Assembly: GCF_000632985.1 (NCBI RefSeq) | Contig: NZ_CP007481.1 | Coordinates: forward strand, 806,001-870,000 | DNA from: Neorickettsia helminthoeca str. Oregon | GTDB lineage: Bacteria; Pseudomonadota; Alphaproteobacteria; Rickettsiales; Anaplasmataceae | Direction of reading: 5' to 3' | Length of the DNA: 64,000 nt | Notes under the pieces: model-generated | The model's database searches: none | What the model saw: only the letters and a program-made list of their open reading frames with translations | Told to the model about the DNA's origin: nothing | Position numbers and translations under genes: made by a program | Shown here: piece after piece, positions 45,074-54,453 of the stretch | Layout: each line of letters opens with the position of its first letter | How positions within the stretch are numbered: the stretch's first letter is position 1

Positions 45074-45659
45074 CTACAACTTCACGTTCCTAGTATACCT
45101 ATTACTGACACTGTGTCCTGTGACTTCATTGTCGAATAATAATTATCGCTCACCACTTGAATTTATTAGCCTTCTCCATGAGGATGTCTATTCGCTCAAT
45201 AAAGCTGACATTCCAAAATCCAAGAAACTCGAGAAAATGGGCGCACTGATGAAAGAGAATATTGATTTCCAGACAGTTGTGAAGTTCGTATTGGGAAACA
45301 AAATAAAATTACTTTCACCAGAAGAAGTACAATCATTCACCAAGTACTACGAGGATACCGTTTCGAAAAAATATGCAAAACTCCTGACTACTGAACTCAA
45401 ATCCTACAAGGCTACCCGTCAAGAGGACCTGAGTAAGGAGAGGTATCTGGTTCACACGATTCTCGAAAAAGATGGAAGTAGCGCAGGTAGCACATTAAAA
45501 ATAGCCTACCTCATTATAGGAAAAAATAGTGATTACAAGATCATTGATGCAATCATTTCCGGAGGTATAAGCATGGCAATGGCAGACCGTGAAGAGATCG
45601 CAACATTTTTGGAGAGAAACACACTACGGCAATTCAAAAAGAAATTCATGGAAGATTAG
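45057..45659 (+). CDS. mlaC: MlaC-like periplasmic phospholipid-binding protein
   Basis: 200 residues from ATG 45057, overlapping mlaA by 17 bases. N-terminal signal (NYNFTFLVYLLLTLCPVTSLS). IDFQTVVKFVLGNKIKLLSPEEVQSFTKYYEDTVSKKYAKLL and YLIIGKNSDYKIIDAIISGGISMAMADREEIATFL are MlaC/Ttg2D signatures. Ferries phospholipid between MlaA and the inner-membrane ABC complex. Confidence 0.88.
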   Translation: MLRIFNYNFTFLVYLLLTLCPVTSLSNNNYRSPLEFISLLHEDVYSLNKADIPKSKKLEKMGALMKENIDFQTVVKFVLGNKIKLLSPEEVQSFTKYYEDTVSKKYAKLLTTELKSYKATRQEDLSKERYLVHTILEKDGSSAGSTLKIAYLIIGKNSDYKIIDAIISGGISMAMADREEIATFLERNTLRQFKKKFMED

Positions 45660-45786
45660 AGTCCTGCCATGTATATCCAGCATGGACAGAGCACCCGCGT
45701 TGCTCCGAAACAGGATATAGACAGCACGAAAAAATATGTACCAGCCTTACTAGCAGCTCTAGACCTGAGGTTCGAGATAAGCCACT

Positions 45787-46074
45787 TTACTCCTCAGATG
45801 CGTTTCCTTTCTCAGAGTTTTGGGTCTCTTGACACTCAGCGATTTTGAGTGCGTACACGCATAGATCCTCGAATGAAACATTATTTTCCTCAGCAAGCTC
45901 TCTGAGCTTCGAGAGACTATCCATCACCGTCTGCGGAACCGTTCCACCCCTCTCTTTGGAGAGCCAGTTTGCTTGATTATAAATCGGATGAGTATCCCTT
46001 TTCGGAGAACCAATGTATATTGTAAACGGAGATGTCTGGTTGCCGAATTGACAAGGTACTGTAAATTTTTTCAT
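45787..46074 (-). CDS. DUF2610 protein (Rickettsiales-type)
   Basis: 95 residues from ATG 46074. KKFTVPCQFGNQTSPFTIYIGSPKRDTHPIYNQANWLSKERGGTVPQTVMDSLSKL matches the DUF2610 pattern found in Rickettsiales. Cytosolic, no known function. The C-terminus is acidic/polar. Confidence 0.85.
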   Translation of the reverse strand: MKKFTVPCQFGNQTSPFTIYIGSPKRDTHPIYNQANWLSKERGGTVPQTVMDSLSKLRELAEENNVSFEDLCVYALKIAECQETQNSEKGNASEE

Positions 46075-46531
46075 ATCACGCAAAGCTTAGACCGCTTAAT
46101 TGTATCACCAAATACTAAAGAAATCCCTATGAAAACGAAGTCGACATTAATTTGGAAAAACATATTCTGCTCTATAGACCGCAAACGTCCTTATAAAGCA
46201 ATATGCCCCATATTCCCGAGCAACAAATAAATGCTACTCCGAACATTATAAGATGTGATTCGCTTCTGGAACTTCCTCTACAAACTAAGACATATCTCTT
46301 TTATCTTCCCAGAGAGACTTCAGTAACGAAATGTCACTCAAACAATCAAATCACTCGTGTATATATACAATTTATTCACATCCACTACCGATGCAAGACT
46401 AACGCTAACTACATCACAAGACAGAAGTAAGTATACGTTAAGGCAATTTAAGTGGATTGATCTATTCATAAGCACCGTTGTATCGTAGGATTACCACGTC
46501 TATATCGGAATTCCTGTGCAACAGATTGCAT
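46075..46531. other. Intergenic region before hlyD-like gene
   Basis: 457 bases, AT-rich. A plus-strand frame (46203-46430) lacks a ribosome site and has no family resemblance. No RNA gene recognised; promoters of both flanking genes must lie here. Confidence 0.4.
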
Positions 46532-48010
46532 ATGATTAGTAGGGTAGTTGGTTTTATAAAATCCAGAATCTCAGTGCTCCTGGACGGCAACACAAAGAAC
46601 CTACCTGATCTACACAGTATTAGAATCGTAGATAAGTGTGTCTCCTTTTTCCAGAGTGATAATAATGACGATCTAAGAGCCTTGACAAAAAATGCAAGAA
46701 TCGTTGGTGTAATTGTAATCGTGGTTTTCTTCGGAATTTTCGGAGTATGGGCCGCGTTTGCTCCTATTGATGGCGCAAGCATCGCAACAGGTGAGGTAGT
46801 CATCAGCTCGGATAGGAGAGTGGTTCAGCACTTCGATGGTGGAATCATAAAGGAAATACTTGTACATGAAGGAGATCACGTAGAGGAAGGACAGATACTT
46901 ATCACCCTGAATAACGTTAACAACAAGGCTCAGTTAGCGATACTCGAAGAAAACCAAGCCTCTCTTTTAGCAAGTGAACAGAGGCTTCTGGCGCACAAAG
47001 AGAAAAAAGATGAAATGATGCTCCCAGATGTGTCACAGTTGGAGCACGTGGATAATGATAAAAAAAATATTGCTATAAAGAATCAGTTATCACTCTTTGA
47101 ATCGCATAGAGAGTCCTTCAGCAATCAGATTAGGATCATCGATAAAAAAATTGAACAGATTAGAAACGAGGTTCTAGCTTTAGAAGCCCAACTTCAATCT
47201 ACGTATGAGAACCTTACGCTGCTCCAAGAGGAGCTAACTGCAAAAAAAGCCCTATACGCTACCCGCGTCATAGATAAAACAAAGATCACAAACCTGGAGC
47301 GTGAAAAGGCTTCCTTAGATGGAAAAATTAATGAATACAAAGCACTCATAGCCAGGGGTGAACAACGTATCTCAGAAGCCGAGCTCGAGAGGATACAAAT
47401 GAACAATAGATTAAACAATGAACTCGCTACTGAACTCAAAGAGGTATCACATTTGTTGCATGAAAACAGTCAAAAATTAGCTTCCGCCTATGATGCGGTC
47501 CTTAGAACTACTATAAGGGCACCACAATCTGGGACCGTTACGGGATTGAAATCGTTGAGTATAGGTGGCGTCATCGCACCAGGCACGCTGCTCATGGAGA
47601 TAATTCCCGAGAACGAGGATATGTTTATAGAAGTAAAAGTTATGCCTAATAACATAGAAGCAATAGCATCAGCTAAGTTCATAGAAAAGCATGTAGTTAA
47701 CATAGATGGTTTAAGCGGTATCAAAACAAAGGTAAGACTCACTGCATTCAACTCTAAGAAAGTGGGAATGCTAGATGGTGTCATGACATATGTCTCTGCA
47801 AACACAATAGTAGAACCCAGGACAGGCATGCATTATTATCTAGCTCATGTGAGAATCCCAAAATCAGAGCTGGCACGAATAAAGACCAGAACCAAACTTT
47901 ATCCGGGAATGCCAGCAATTGTTTTCATTACTAGCGAATCTAGAACCCTCCTTTCATACTTATTCACTCCTATCACTGCAACTTTCGAGACAGCTTTCAG
48001 GGAGCGCTAG
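46532..48010 (+). CDS. HlyD-family type I secretion adaptor (membrane fusion protein)
   Basis: 492 residues from ATG 46532 (upstream frame to 46478 possible). A single membrane helix (VGVIVIVVFFGIFGVWAAFAPIDG) is followed by the lipoyl half-motif FDGGIIKEILVHEGDHVEEGQILI, a long coiled coil (~155-330) and a beta-barrel domain (TIRAPQSGTVTGLKSL...). This is the HlyD/PrtE pattern, spanning the periplasm between an ABC transporter and a TolC-like pore. Partner genes are not in this window. Confidence 0.9.
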   Translation: MISRVVGFIKSRISVLLDGNTKNLPDLHSIRIVDKCVSFFQSDNNDDLRALTKNARIVGVIVIVVFFGIFGVWAAFAPIDGASIATGEVVISSDRRVVQHFDGGIIKEILVHEGDHVEEGQILITLNNVNNKAQLAILEENQASLLASEQRLLAHKEKKDEMMLPDVSQLEHVDNDKKNIAIKNQLSLFESHRESFSNQIRIIDKKIEQIRNEVLALEAQLQSTYENLTLLQEELTAKKALYATRVIDKTKITNLEREKASLDGKINEYKALIARGEQRISEAELERIQMNNRLNNELATELKEVSHLLHENSQKLASAYDAVLRTTIRAPQSGTVTGLKSLSIGGVIAPGTLLMEIIPENEDMFIEVKVMPNNIEAIASAKFIEKHVVNIDGLSGIKTKVRLTAFNSKKVGMLDGVMTYVSANTIVEPRTGMHYYLAHVRIPKSELARIKTRTKLYPGMPAIVFITSESRTLLSYLFTPITATFETAFRER

Positions 48011-48127
48011 AAAATAAATTACTCTGAAGACAGGTTTCATCAAACACACTTTCCCACTGCTGAGCAGAACCCACTGAAATTCATAGCGTCACAATAATAA
48101 AAAGTGTTACTATTTGTTTCTAGCACA

Positions 48128-49261
48128 ATGCTATTGGAAATCTTGAATTATAGAATCACCGGTATAAGACAGATCATATTTGAGAATGATCTCTTGATAA
48201 ATTTGCAGGACCTAATCTCGCACAGAAGCAGCCTGTTGATTTGTGATGAAAATACACAATACTTCATTCCGCTAACACTAAGAATGGAGAGAAATCTTAA
48301 ACGAATCGTCCTACCTAGGGACGTCCAACCAACTGAACTAGAAATAAGAAGACTAGTAAAACACACCCAAGATCGAGAATTAATAATTGCATTAGGCGCT
48401 GGGACAATCACAGATATCTGTAAATGTCTAGCAAAGATTACAAACAGAGAATTTATTATTTTCCCTACAGCCCCTTCAGTGAATGCCTATACTTCTCCTA
48501 CCGCATCCATCATGCCCATCGGTAGTAATAAGAAGTACTCCATTAAGGCAAAAATGCCTATAGGCATATATATAGATCGTGGGATTTTAAAAAAAGCTCC
48601 AACTAGAATGATAGTGAGCGGCTTATGCGATCTAGTATGTTCGAGCACTATTAAGGTCGATTGCCTCATCGCGTCAATAGCACTGAAGCAGGAATACGCT
48701 ACAATAATCTTTGAAGAGCTTAAGCACTACGAGAAAATATTACTGAAATATAGTAAGCTTCTAGTGAAGGGCGATATCATGTTAATCGAACTGCTAATGC
48801 AAGCACTGATTCTCTCTGGCCTGGGGATGTGGCTCCACGGAGATAGTAGAACCGCTAGTCAATCCGAGCACGTTGTTGCACACATCCTGGAAAGGAAATA
48901 TAGTAGACACTTTTTACATGGGGAAATGGTTGCAGTGGGAATAATACTTGTCTCTATGATACAGGAGAAGCTGTTCAGAAAAGAAGGAAAAATAACATTC
49001 ATGACCAAAGCGTTCGAGCTGTACAAAAAACAAAAGAGTTCATCTTCTCTGACACCAGAGACATTTACCAAAGTTCTAGAAGATCTCTCTTCTATTACTC
49101 CCTTGCTCAGATTTCTGACAAGTGGACACGATCAATTGAGAAAGCATATCATTGATCTAAACGAGACCTTGCCAAAGATGTGTGGATCATTTGAGGAGAT
49201 GCTACTTTTCAAGGAGAACTTCACATGTTTGGACCTCGCCTATTTGAAAGGATGCGCATAA
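48128..49261 (+). CDS. sn-Glycerol-1-phosphate dehydrogenase-like protein (AraM/EgsA family)
   Basis: 377 residues from ATG 48128. Iron/zinc-dependent dehydrogenase fold: IIALGAGTITDICKCLA (nucleotide loop), FPTAPSVNAYTSPTASI, GLCDLVCS (Asp168), then LSGLGMWLHGDSRTASQSEHVVAH (His248, His252) and HGEMVAVG (His264): all metal ligands present. AraM/EgsA reduces DHAP to glycerol-1-phosphate, the archaeal-type enantiomer. In a bacterium it may make a special lipid or supply glycerophosphate instead of GpsA. 3-dehydroquinate synthase and glycerol dehydrogenase are related, but the SGxxM...SRxASxxEH signature favours AraM. Confidence 0.7.
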   Translation: MLLEILNYRITGIRQIIFENDLLINLQDLISHRSSLLICDENTQYFIPLTLRMERNLKRIVLPRDVQPTELEIRRLVKHTQDRELIIALGAGTITDICKCLAKITNREFIIFPTAPSVNAYTSPTASIMPIGSNKKYSIKAKMPIGIYIDRGILKKAPTRMIVSGLCDLVCSSTIKVDCLIASIALKQEYATIIFEELKHYEKILLKYSKLLVKGDIMLIELLMQALILSGLGMWLHGDSRTASQSEHVVAHILERKYSRHFLHGEMVAVGIILVSMIQEKLFRKEGKITFMTKAFELYKKQKSSSSLTPETFTKVLEDLSSITPLLRFLTSGHDQLRKHIIDLNETLPKMCGSFEEMLLFKENFTCLDLAYLKGCA

Positions 49262-49270
49262 AGAACTAGG

Positions 49271-49534
49271 ATGAAAGCTGATCTAAAGAGAAAGAGGATT
49301 CTTTACAGGAGTACACACCGCGGCTGCAAAGAGACTGACATATTACTCGGAGGGTTTGCAGAGAAAAATTTCGGTAATTTAACTGATCATGAAGTTGAAC
49401 AATTCGAAAGAATTCTGGAGCTCACGGATTCATTTATTTTCGATTGTTATCAAGGTAGAGTGAATCCACCTGAGGATCTCGAGTTGCTTACAAGGATGGT
49501 AAATGAGAGAAATGGGAGTTTCCAGGAAACTTAA
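49271..49534 (+). CDS. sdhE: FAD assembly factor SdhE (Sdh5/DUF339)
   Basis: 87 residues: KRKRILYRSTHRGCKETDILLGGFAEKN with the conserved RGxxExD, and DSFIFDCYQGRVNPPEDL. Promotes covalent flavinylation of SdhA. Nine bases after the G1PDH-like gene; 3' end overlaps a small minus-strand ORF by 4 bases. Confidence 0.9.
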   Translation: MKADLKRKRILYRSTHRGCKETDILLGGFAEKNFGNLTDHEVEQFERILELTDSFIFDCYQGRVNPPEDLELLTRMVNERNGSFQET

Positions 49535-49650
49535 ACGATCTCGACCCCAAGTCCGAGACCAGAGATAGAGAGGACAGCTCCTAAAGCTAGGAATAGAATA
49601 ACAGAAGTTTGAAAATTCGAAGAAAGGCGCCCAGATAGGGCTGTCCACAT
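49531..49650 (-). CDS. Possible 39-residue single-helix membrane protein after cdsA
   Basis: Starts with an ATG that shares its first base with the cdsA stop (TAATG) and ends at the tail of the convergent sdhE. Sequence MWTALSGRLSSNFQTSV, followed by a hydrophobic helix ILFLALGAVLSI and SGLGLGVEIV. Tight coupling and a good helix support it; it might also be chance, or the frameshifted end of a longer CdsA. Confidence 0.35.
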   Translation of the reverse strand: MWTALSGRLSSNFQTSVILFLALGAVLSISGLGLGVEIV

Positions 49651-50267
49651 TATAGAAGGTACAGTAAGAAAGGTGCCGAGAAAATAAATCCATCAACACG
49701 GTCGAGGACACCTCCGTGCCCCGGTATAAGCGAACCACTATCTTTAGCAGAGCACTTACGCTTTATAAATGATTCAAATAAATCGCCGGCAGTAGCGAAG
49801 ATAGCTACAGGAACTGTCAATAAAACGAAATTCATACTCAAACCCGATACAATCGCGAAAGTAGACCCACCAATCAAAGCAGACAAAAGACCCCCAAAGA
49901 AACCACCTAAGGTTTTATTCGGACTTATACTTTCGAGCAATTTCGGACCGCCTATGACGCGTCCAATACAGTAAGCACCTATATCATTACTCACAACACA
50001 GATAAGGAGCCAAATGAAAATCTCCGGATCTTCAGCGTAGATACTTATCAGAGCAGAATTCGGAAGAATCACCACGAGCAACCCAAGAAGTCCAAGTATT
50101 TTACCCCTGTCGACGGTCATATCGATCCACTCCCGATACGAAAGTACTGCTAAAAGCAACACTCCTGAGCACACAACATACTCACCACCATAGATCGCCA
50201 AGGCACACAGAAACAATAAGACTATGGAGGAGATAGCCCTAACCTTCAAGTCATGATACTGCTTCAT
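49650..50267 (-). CDS. cdsA: Phosphatidate cytidylyltransferase
   Basis: 205 residues with about six membrane helices. IGRVIGGPKLLESISPNKTLGGFFGGLLSAL and the end SFIKRKCSAKDSGSLIPGHGGVLDRVDG are the CDP-diglyceride synthetase signature. Makes CDP-diacylglycerol for all bacterial phospholipids. Last recognised gene of rpsB-tsf-pyrH-frr-uppS-cdsA. It is shorter than many homologues at the N-terminus. Confidence 0.92.
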   Translation of the reverse strand: MKQYHDLKVRAISSIVLLFLCALAIYGGEYVVCSGVLLLAVLSYREWIDMTVDRGKILGLLGLLVVILPNSALISIYAEDPEIFIWLLICVVSNDIGAYCIGRVIGGPKLLESISPNKTLGGFFGGLLSALIGGSTFAIVSGLSMNFVLLTVPVAIFATAGDLFESFIKRKCSAKDSGSLIPGHGGVLDRVDGFIFSAPFLLYLL

Positions 50268-50489
50268 AAATCTCCCATCCTAACAGCCAGAATGCTCCCA
50301 CAGCTTAACACAAAAAATACTGGGAGCACAGACCTTGTTGAAACGACAGTACATTCCAACAGACTACCGCTAAACCCAGAACGTAACATCAAAATCAGGA
50401 GCAATTTCTTCCACGAAGAAGACAAGCAGAAACTCCAATCGCGCTATCATAGCGTAGCTTTTAAATCATAGGAAGTAAAATCTAAAAAT

Positions 50490-51182
50490 CTACTTCCCGT
50501 ACTTACGATCCCTACGCCGATAATCGTCCAGTGCCAGAATAAAGTCCTCCTTTTCAAAGTCTGGCCATAGGGTGTCACAGAAATAAAACTCCGAATAAGA
50601 ACTCTGCCATAACAAAAAATTACTCAATCTTTTTTCACCGGCAGTTCTGATGATCAAATCCGGATCTGGAAGGTCTTTAGTATATAAATAGGCAGAGAAC
50701 TTCTTTGCATCAATCTCAGCAACCGGCACCCCCTCCGATACCATCATGGAAACCGCACGAAGAATTTCGGCTCTACCACCATAGTTCATTGCAAGATAGA
50801 CCTGGATACCTTCATTTTGAGCTGTCTCAGCTTCAAGGAGCGCAATCACCTGCCTGACGTTCTGATTCAGAGCTTCCCTATCACCGATTACCTTTATTTT
50901 CGCCCCGGCACGGCAGACCTCCTCTAACCGAGAGGTGCAGGTCTCCTGAAAGAGATTAAAAACCAAATTGACATCCTCTGAGCTTCTACTCCAGTTTTCA
51001 GTCGAGAAAAGGAAGAGCGTCAAGTAAGAGATACCCAACTCGCACGCAGCTTTTACCACAGATACCGCTGCATCTACACCCTTCCTATAACCATCAAAAT
51101 TCTGTAAACCCCTAGATCTAGCCCACCTAGCATTCCCATCCATAATTATTCCCACATGAAGAGGAATCCCATCACTGATCAT
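50490..51182 (-). CDS. uppS: Undecaprenyl diphosphate synthase (cis-prenyltransferase)
   Basis: 230 residues: GIIMDGNARWARSRGLQNFDGYRKGVDA, LTLFLFSTENWSRS, YLAMNYGGRAEI, and the C-terminal DPDLIIRTAGEKRLSNFLLWQSSYSEFYF. Makes the C55 lipid carrier for envelope glycans. Its ATG overlaps the frr stop by four bases (ATGA). Confidence 0.95.
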   Translation of the reverse strand: MISDGIPLHVGIIMDGNARWARSRGLQNFDGYRKGVDAAVSVVKAACELGISYLTLFLFSTENWSRSSEDVNLVFNLFQETCTSRLEEVCRAGAKIKVIGDREALNQNVRQVIALLEAETAQNEGIQVYLAMNYGGRAEILRAVSMMVSEGVPVAEIDAKKFSAYLYTKDLPDPDLIIRTAGEKRLSNFLLWQSSYSEFYFCDTLWPDFEKEDFILALDDYRRRDRKYGK

Positions 51183-51736
51183 ACTTTAAGAATATCTGCC
51201 TCCTTCTTACTGACAACACCGTCGATTCTTGTATCTTCCTCGGAAATGAGCTTGTCAATCTTTTTGACACACACATGCATCTCATCCTCCGAAATTTCCT
51301 TATTTTTCTCTAAGGCCTTCACCTTTGCAATAGAATCACGCCTAATATTACGGACAGCTACCTTAGCCCTATCCCCATATTTCCTGAGGACCTTTACTAA
51401 TTCTTTGCGACGCTCTTCTGTCAGGTCAGGAACTGGCAAACGTAAAACTGTACCTTCAACTATTGGGTTCATCCCGAGATCGGAAGATATGATTGCATCT
51501 TTTACCGCACCTACATTTCCTTTATCCCAGACCTGCACGGAAAGCATTTTGTTATTAACTACGGAAAGACTAGCAACCTGGTTCAGGCGCAATTTACCCA
51601 TCGCAGTAGATACGACAATACCATCCAGTATGCTCACACTGAGAGAACCGGACCTTATACCACTCAAATCAGAGGAGAACACTGCATAAGAGGCTTTTAA
51701 TTTCAGATCGATTTCCTTGAATATATCTTCTAACAT
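51179..51736 (-). CDS. frr: Ribosome recycling factor
   Basis: 185 residues from ATG 51736; the longer frame to 51769 is not family-like. RSGSLSVSILDGIVVSTAMGKLRLNQVASLSVVNNKML; PDLTEERRKELVKVLRKYGDRAKVAVRNIRRDSI; C-terminal KKIDKLISEEDTRIDGVVSKKEADILKV. Releases ribosomes with EF-G after termination. Confidence 0.95.
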   Translation of the reverse strand: MLEDIFKEIDLKLKASYAVFSSDLSGIRSGSLSVSILDGIVVSTAMGKLRLNQVASLSVVNNKMLSVQVWDKGNVGAVKDAIISSDLGMNPIVEGTVLRLPVPDLTEERRKELVKVLRKYGDRAKVAVRNIRRDSIAKVKALEKNKEISEDEMHVCVKKIDKLISEEDTRIDGVVSKKEADILKV

Positions 51737-51769
51737 ACAGCAAACCAAATTAGTATAAACGAGTTCCAA

Positions 51770-52471
51770 CTATTCACCCTCTATGATACTGTAATTCCTC
51801 CTGCCATTAACTACTTCGTAAAAAGCTTCTTCGCTGTCCAGGGCGAAGATTATTATAGGCATACTGTTTTCCCTAGCAACTGAGACTGCCGAAGAATCCA
51901 ACACCCTGAGCTTTCTTGAAAGGACGTCCGTATAAGAAAGTCTACTTATTCTTTCCGCGTTGGAATTTTTCTTCGGATCATCTGAATACACACCATCGAC
52001 CAGCGTACCTTTAAGCATCACATCACAATTCATCTCGACTGCACGCAGCACCGCTGCCGTATCGGTAGTGAAAAACGGATTCCCGGTACCCGCTGCAAAT
52101 ATAACGACTCTATTTTTCTCCATATGGCTAATTGCCTTCTGTCTGGTGTATGGCTCACATATAGAACGCATAGGTATCGCAGACTGTACCCTAGAAACTA
52201 TCCCAAGGTTACTGATGGCACCCTGGAGAGCGAGTGCATTTATGACGGTGGCAAGCATGCCCATGTAATCACTGGTAGCTCTCTCTATATTTGGAATACC
52301 ACTACTACCCCTATAAATATTTCCGCCTCCAACAACCAGACAAACCTGTATACCCGTATCATGGACCCTTTTCACACCCTCTGCGAGCATACCAATGATC
52401 GCAGCATCATGGACTGATGAGCCATCTCCGGCCAACCTCTCCCCAGAAATTTTCAAAAGGACCCTATGCAT
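51770..52471 (-). CDS. pyrH: UMP kinase
   Basis: 233 residues of the amino-acid kinase fold: RVLLKISGERLAG, VVGGGNIYRGSSG, DYMGMLATVINALAL, VVIFAAGTGNPFFTTDTAAVLRAVE and the KGTLVDGVYSDDPKK block. Makes UDP. Six bases after tsf. Confidence 0.96.
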   Translation of the reverse strand: MHRVLLKISGERLAGDGSSVHDAAIIGMLAEGVKRVHDTGIQVCLVVGGGNIYRGSSGIPNIERATSDYMGMLATVINALALQGAISNLGIVSRVQSAIPMRSICEPYTRQKAISHMEKNRVVIFAAGTGNPFFTTDTAAVLRAVEMNCDVMLKGTLVDGVYSDDPKKNSNAERISRLSYTDVLSRKLRVLDSSAVSVARENSMPIIIFALDSEEAFYEVVNGRRNYSIIEGE

Positions 52472-52477
52472 ACCACT

Positions 52478-53344
52478 CTAGTCAGCATCTCCGAGGGTAA
52501 ATACTCTATACCAAAGAACCTTTATTACTCCTGAGAGCTCAGCAGCCACATTATCAAGGTACTGTTTCACGGATATTTCTGGATCAGCGAAAAGGGGCTG
52601 CTCAAGGAGCACAATACGCTTATAAAATTTGTTCAGCTTACCCTGGACAATTTTTTCGGCGACAGAGTCAGGCTTACCTTGTGTCTCTTCCCTATACTTT
52701 TCTTTTTCCCCGCTCAACAGTTCAGGATCGATATCTTGGATGCTGATTGCCTGTGGACATTCAGACATTATCTGAATAGCAATATTCTTGGCCACATCCT
52801 GCAAAGCAGCAGCGTTTGACTCCAATGCAACCACCACACCTATTTTTCCTAAATTCTCGGTATATTTGTTATGGATGTATACTCCAACTAGGCCGCTCCC
52901 AGAGAGTTCGAAAGCCGTACACTTAGAGAGTACTATGTTCTCCCTGAAAATGGAGATCTGCTCCATTATTGCATCCCTGACTGTTTGTCCCCCAGATAAC
53001 GTGACAGCAAGACACTCCTCAACTGTTTTAGCTTTATTCTCACATACGGCTTGGAGGACTAAATCTGCAAATTGCTGGAATTTGTCATTGCGCGCGACGA
53101 AATCCGTCTCACAGTTCAGCTCTATCATCACGCCGAAATTCCCAGAAGAGAGAGCCCCAACAACGCCATCGGATGCTTCTCTATTAGATTTCTTCACTGA
53201 TACAGCATGACCGAATTCCTTCAGAATCTCTCTAGCCTTATCATAATCCCCACCTGATTCGGCAAGAGCCTTCTTACAATGAACTAAGCCTGCAGAAGTT
53301 TCTTTAGAAAGACGCTTCAGATCCACCAAACTTACGTTACTCAC
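52478..53344 (-). CDS. tsf: Elongation factor Ts
   Basis: 288 residues: LVDLKRLSKETSAGLVHCKKALAESGGDYDKAREIL (UBA-like domain), SGNFGVMIELNCETDFVARNDKFQ, then dimerisation domain with LLEQPLFADPEISVKQYL. Nucleotide exchange on EF-Tu. Starts within the last 8 bases of rpsB. Confidence 0.96.
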   Translation of the reverse strand: MSNVSLVDLKRLSKETSAGLVHCKKALAESGGDYDKAREILKEFGHAVSVKKSNREASDGVVGALSSGNFGVMIELNCETDFVARNDKFQQFADLVLQAVCENKAKTVEECLAVTLSGGQTVRDAIMEQISIFRENIVLSKCTAFELSGSGLVGVYIHNKYTENLGKIGVVVALESNAAALQDVAKNIAIQIMSECPQAISIQDIDPELLSGEKEKYREETQGKPDSVAEKIVQGKLNKFYKRIVLLEQPLFADPEISVKQYLDNVAAELSGVIKVLWYRVFTLGDAD

Positions 53345-54269
53345 TTGAATTCACCTCATTTTTCACATCACTCTTTTCGGAGGGAGCACCTGGCTCACCA
53401 CCAGACTCCCCGGAAGAAGTACCACCACCTTTATGTTTTGGCGGAACTGACTTCTCAGCATGCGTACGGACAGAAGCACCCCTCCTAGGTCTATCCGCAG
53501 CACCTGTCTTACTGCTCTTACCATCGGCTTCATCAACCGAATCCTTCTTATCTTTCTTTTGTTTTCTTTGCAGTTCCCTTTCTATACCCACTAGGACTGC
53601 ATCCGCGACCAGTTTACAGTAATACCCTATACATTTCAGGGAATCATCATTTCCAGGTATTGGGTAAGTTATCTTACTGGGATCACAATTCGTATCGACT
53701 ATAGCGACGACAGGGATATTGAGCTTATTGGCTTCCTCAACTGCTATATATTCCTTTTTTGGATCAATCACGAAAACAATACTCGGAAGACCACCCATTC
53801 TACGGACTCCACCCAAGTATTTATCTATTCTCTCTCTCTTTCTATTGATGCTCAAGCGCTCTTTTTTGCTAAGCACCTCCCCTTCTTGTTCCAGGAGTTT
53901 CTCATAGTGGGCAAGCTTTTTTATAGACTTCGAAACGGTATTCCAATTAGTAAACATGCCACTAGGCCATCTAAGATTGACATAGTGCTGACCACACCTT
54001 GAAGCCTCCTCCTTTATTATATCGCAAGCCTGCATTTTAGTACCGACGAACAGCACTCTACCTGAATTCGCAACGACTTCATTTATCTCCTTCAGTGCAG
54101 CCTTCATCATCGGGACTGTTTTTTGAAGATCTATTATATGAGTTTTAGTGTTGCTCGCCCCGTATATGTAGGAAACCATCTTCGGATTCCAAAAGCGGGT
54201 CTTGTGCCCAAGGTGCGCCCCGACCTCGAAGAGGTCCTTTATCGTTACTTTTTCGAATATAGATTGCAT
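53337..54269 (-). CDS. rpsB: 30S ribosomal protein S2 with extended C-terminus
   Basis: 310 residues: TIKDLFEVGAHLGHKTRFWNPKM, IIDLQKTV, VLFVGTKMQACDII, RWPSGMFTNW, and PVVAIVDTNCDPSKITYPIPGNDDS. After the normal end (~240) comes a ~70-residue low-complexity tail rich in Lys, Ser, Gly and Pro (RGASVRTHAEK, GGGTSSGESGGEPG). First gene of the operon. Confidence 0.96.
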   Translation of the reverse strand: MQSIFEKVTIKDLFEVGAHLGHKTRFWNPKMVSYIYGASNTKTHIIDLQKTVPMMKAALKEINEVVANSGRVLFVGTKMQACDIIKEEASRCGQHYVNLRWPSGMFTNWNTVSKSIKKLAHYEKLLEQEGEVLSKKERLSINRKRERIDKYLGGVRRMGGLPSIVFVIDPKKEYIAVEEANKLNIPVVAIVDTNCDPSKITYPIPGNDDSLKCIGYYCKLVADAVLVGIERELQRKQKKDKKDSVDEADGKSSKTGAADRPRRGASVRTHAEKSVPPKHKGGGTSSGESGGEPGAPSEKSDVKNEVNSSE

Positions 54270-54453
54270 TATACTCTGTCTTTTAAAAGCGAATAAATTT
54301 AACTAGCTTGTCCTAGGCATTAAGGTTAGTATAGAAAAGTCCTGTTATCAAGAGAAAGCCTTTTGGGCATTTTCGTGCTGCATTTGGGCGGAAATTATGA
54401 TAGAATAAGCCTGCCTCGGGTGCGGGAAATTTTACTACATCTACTGAGCTGAA

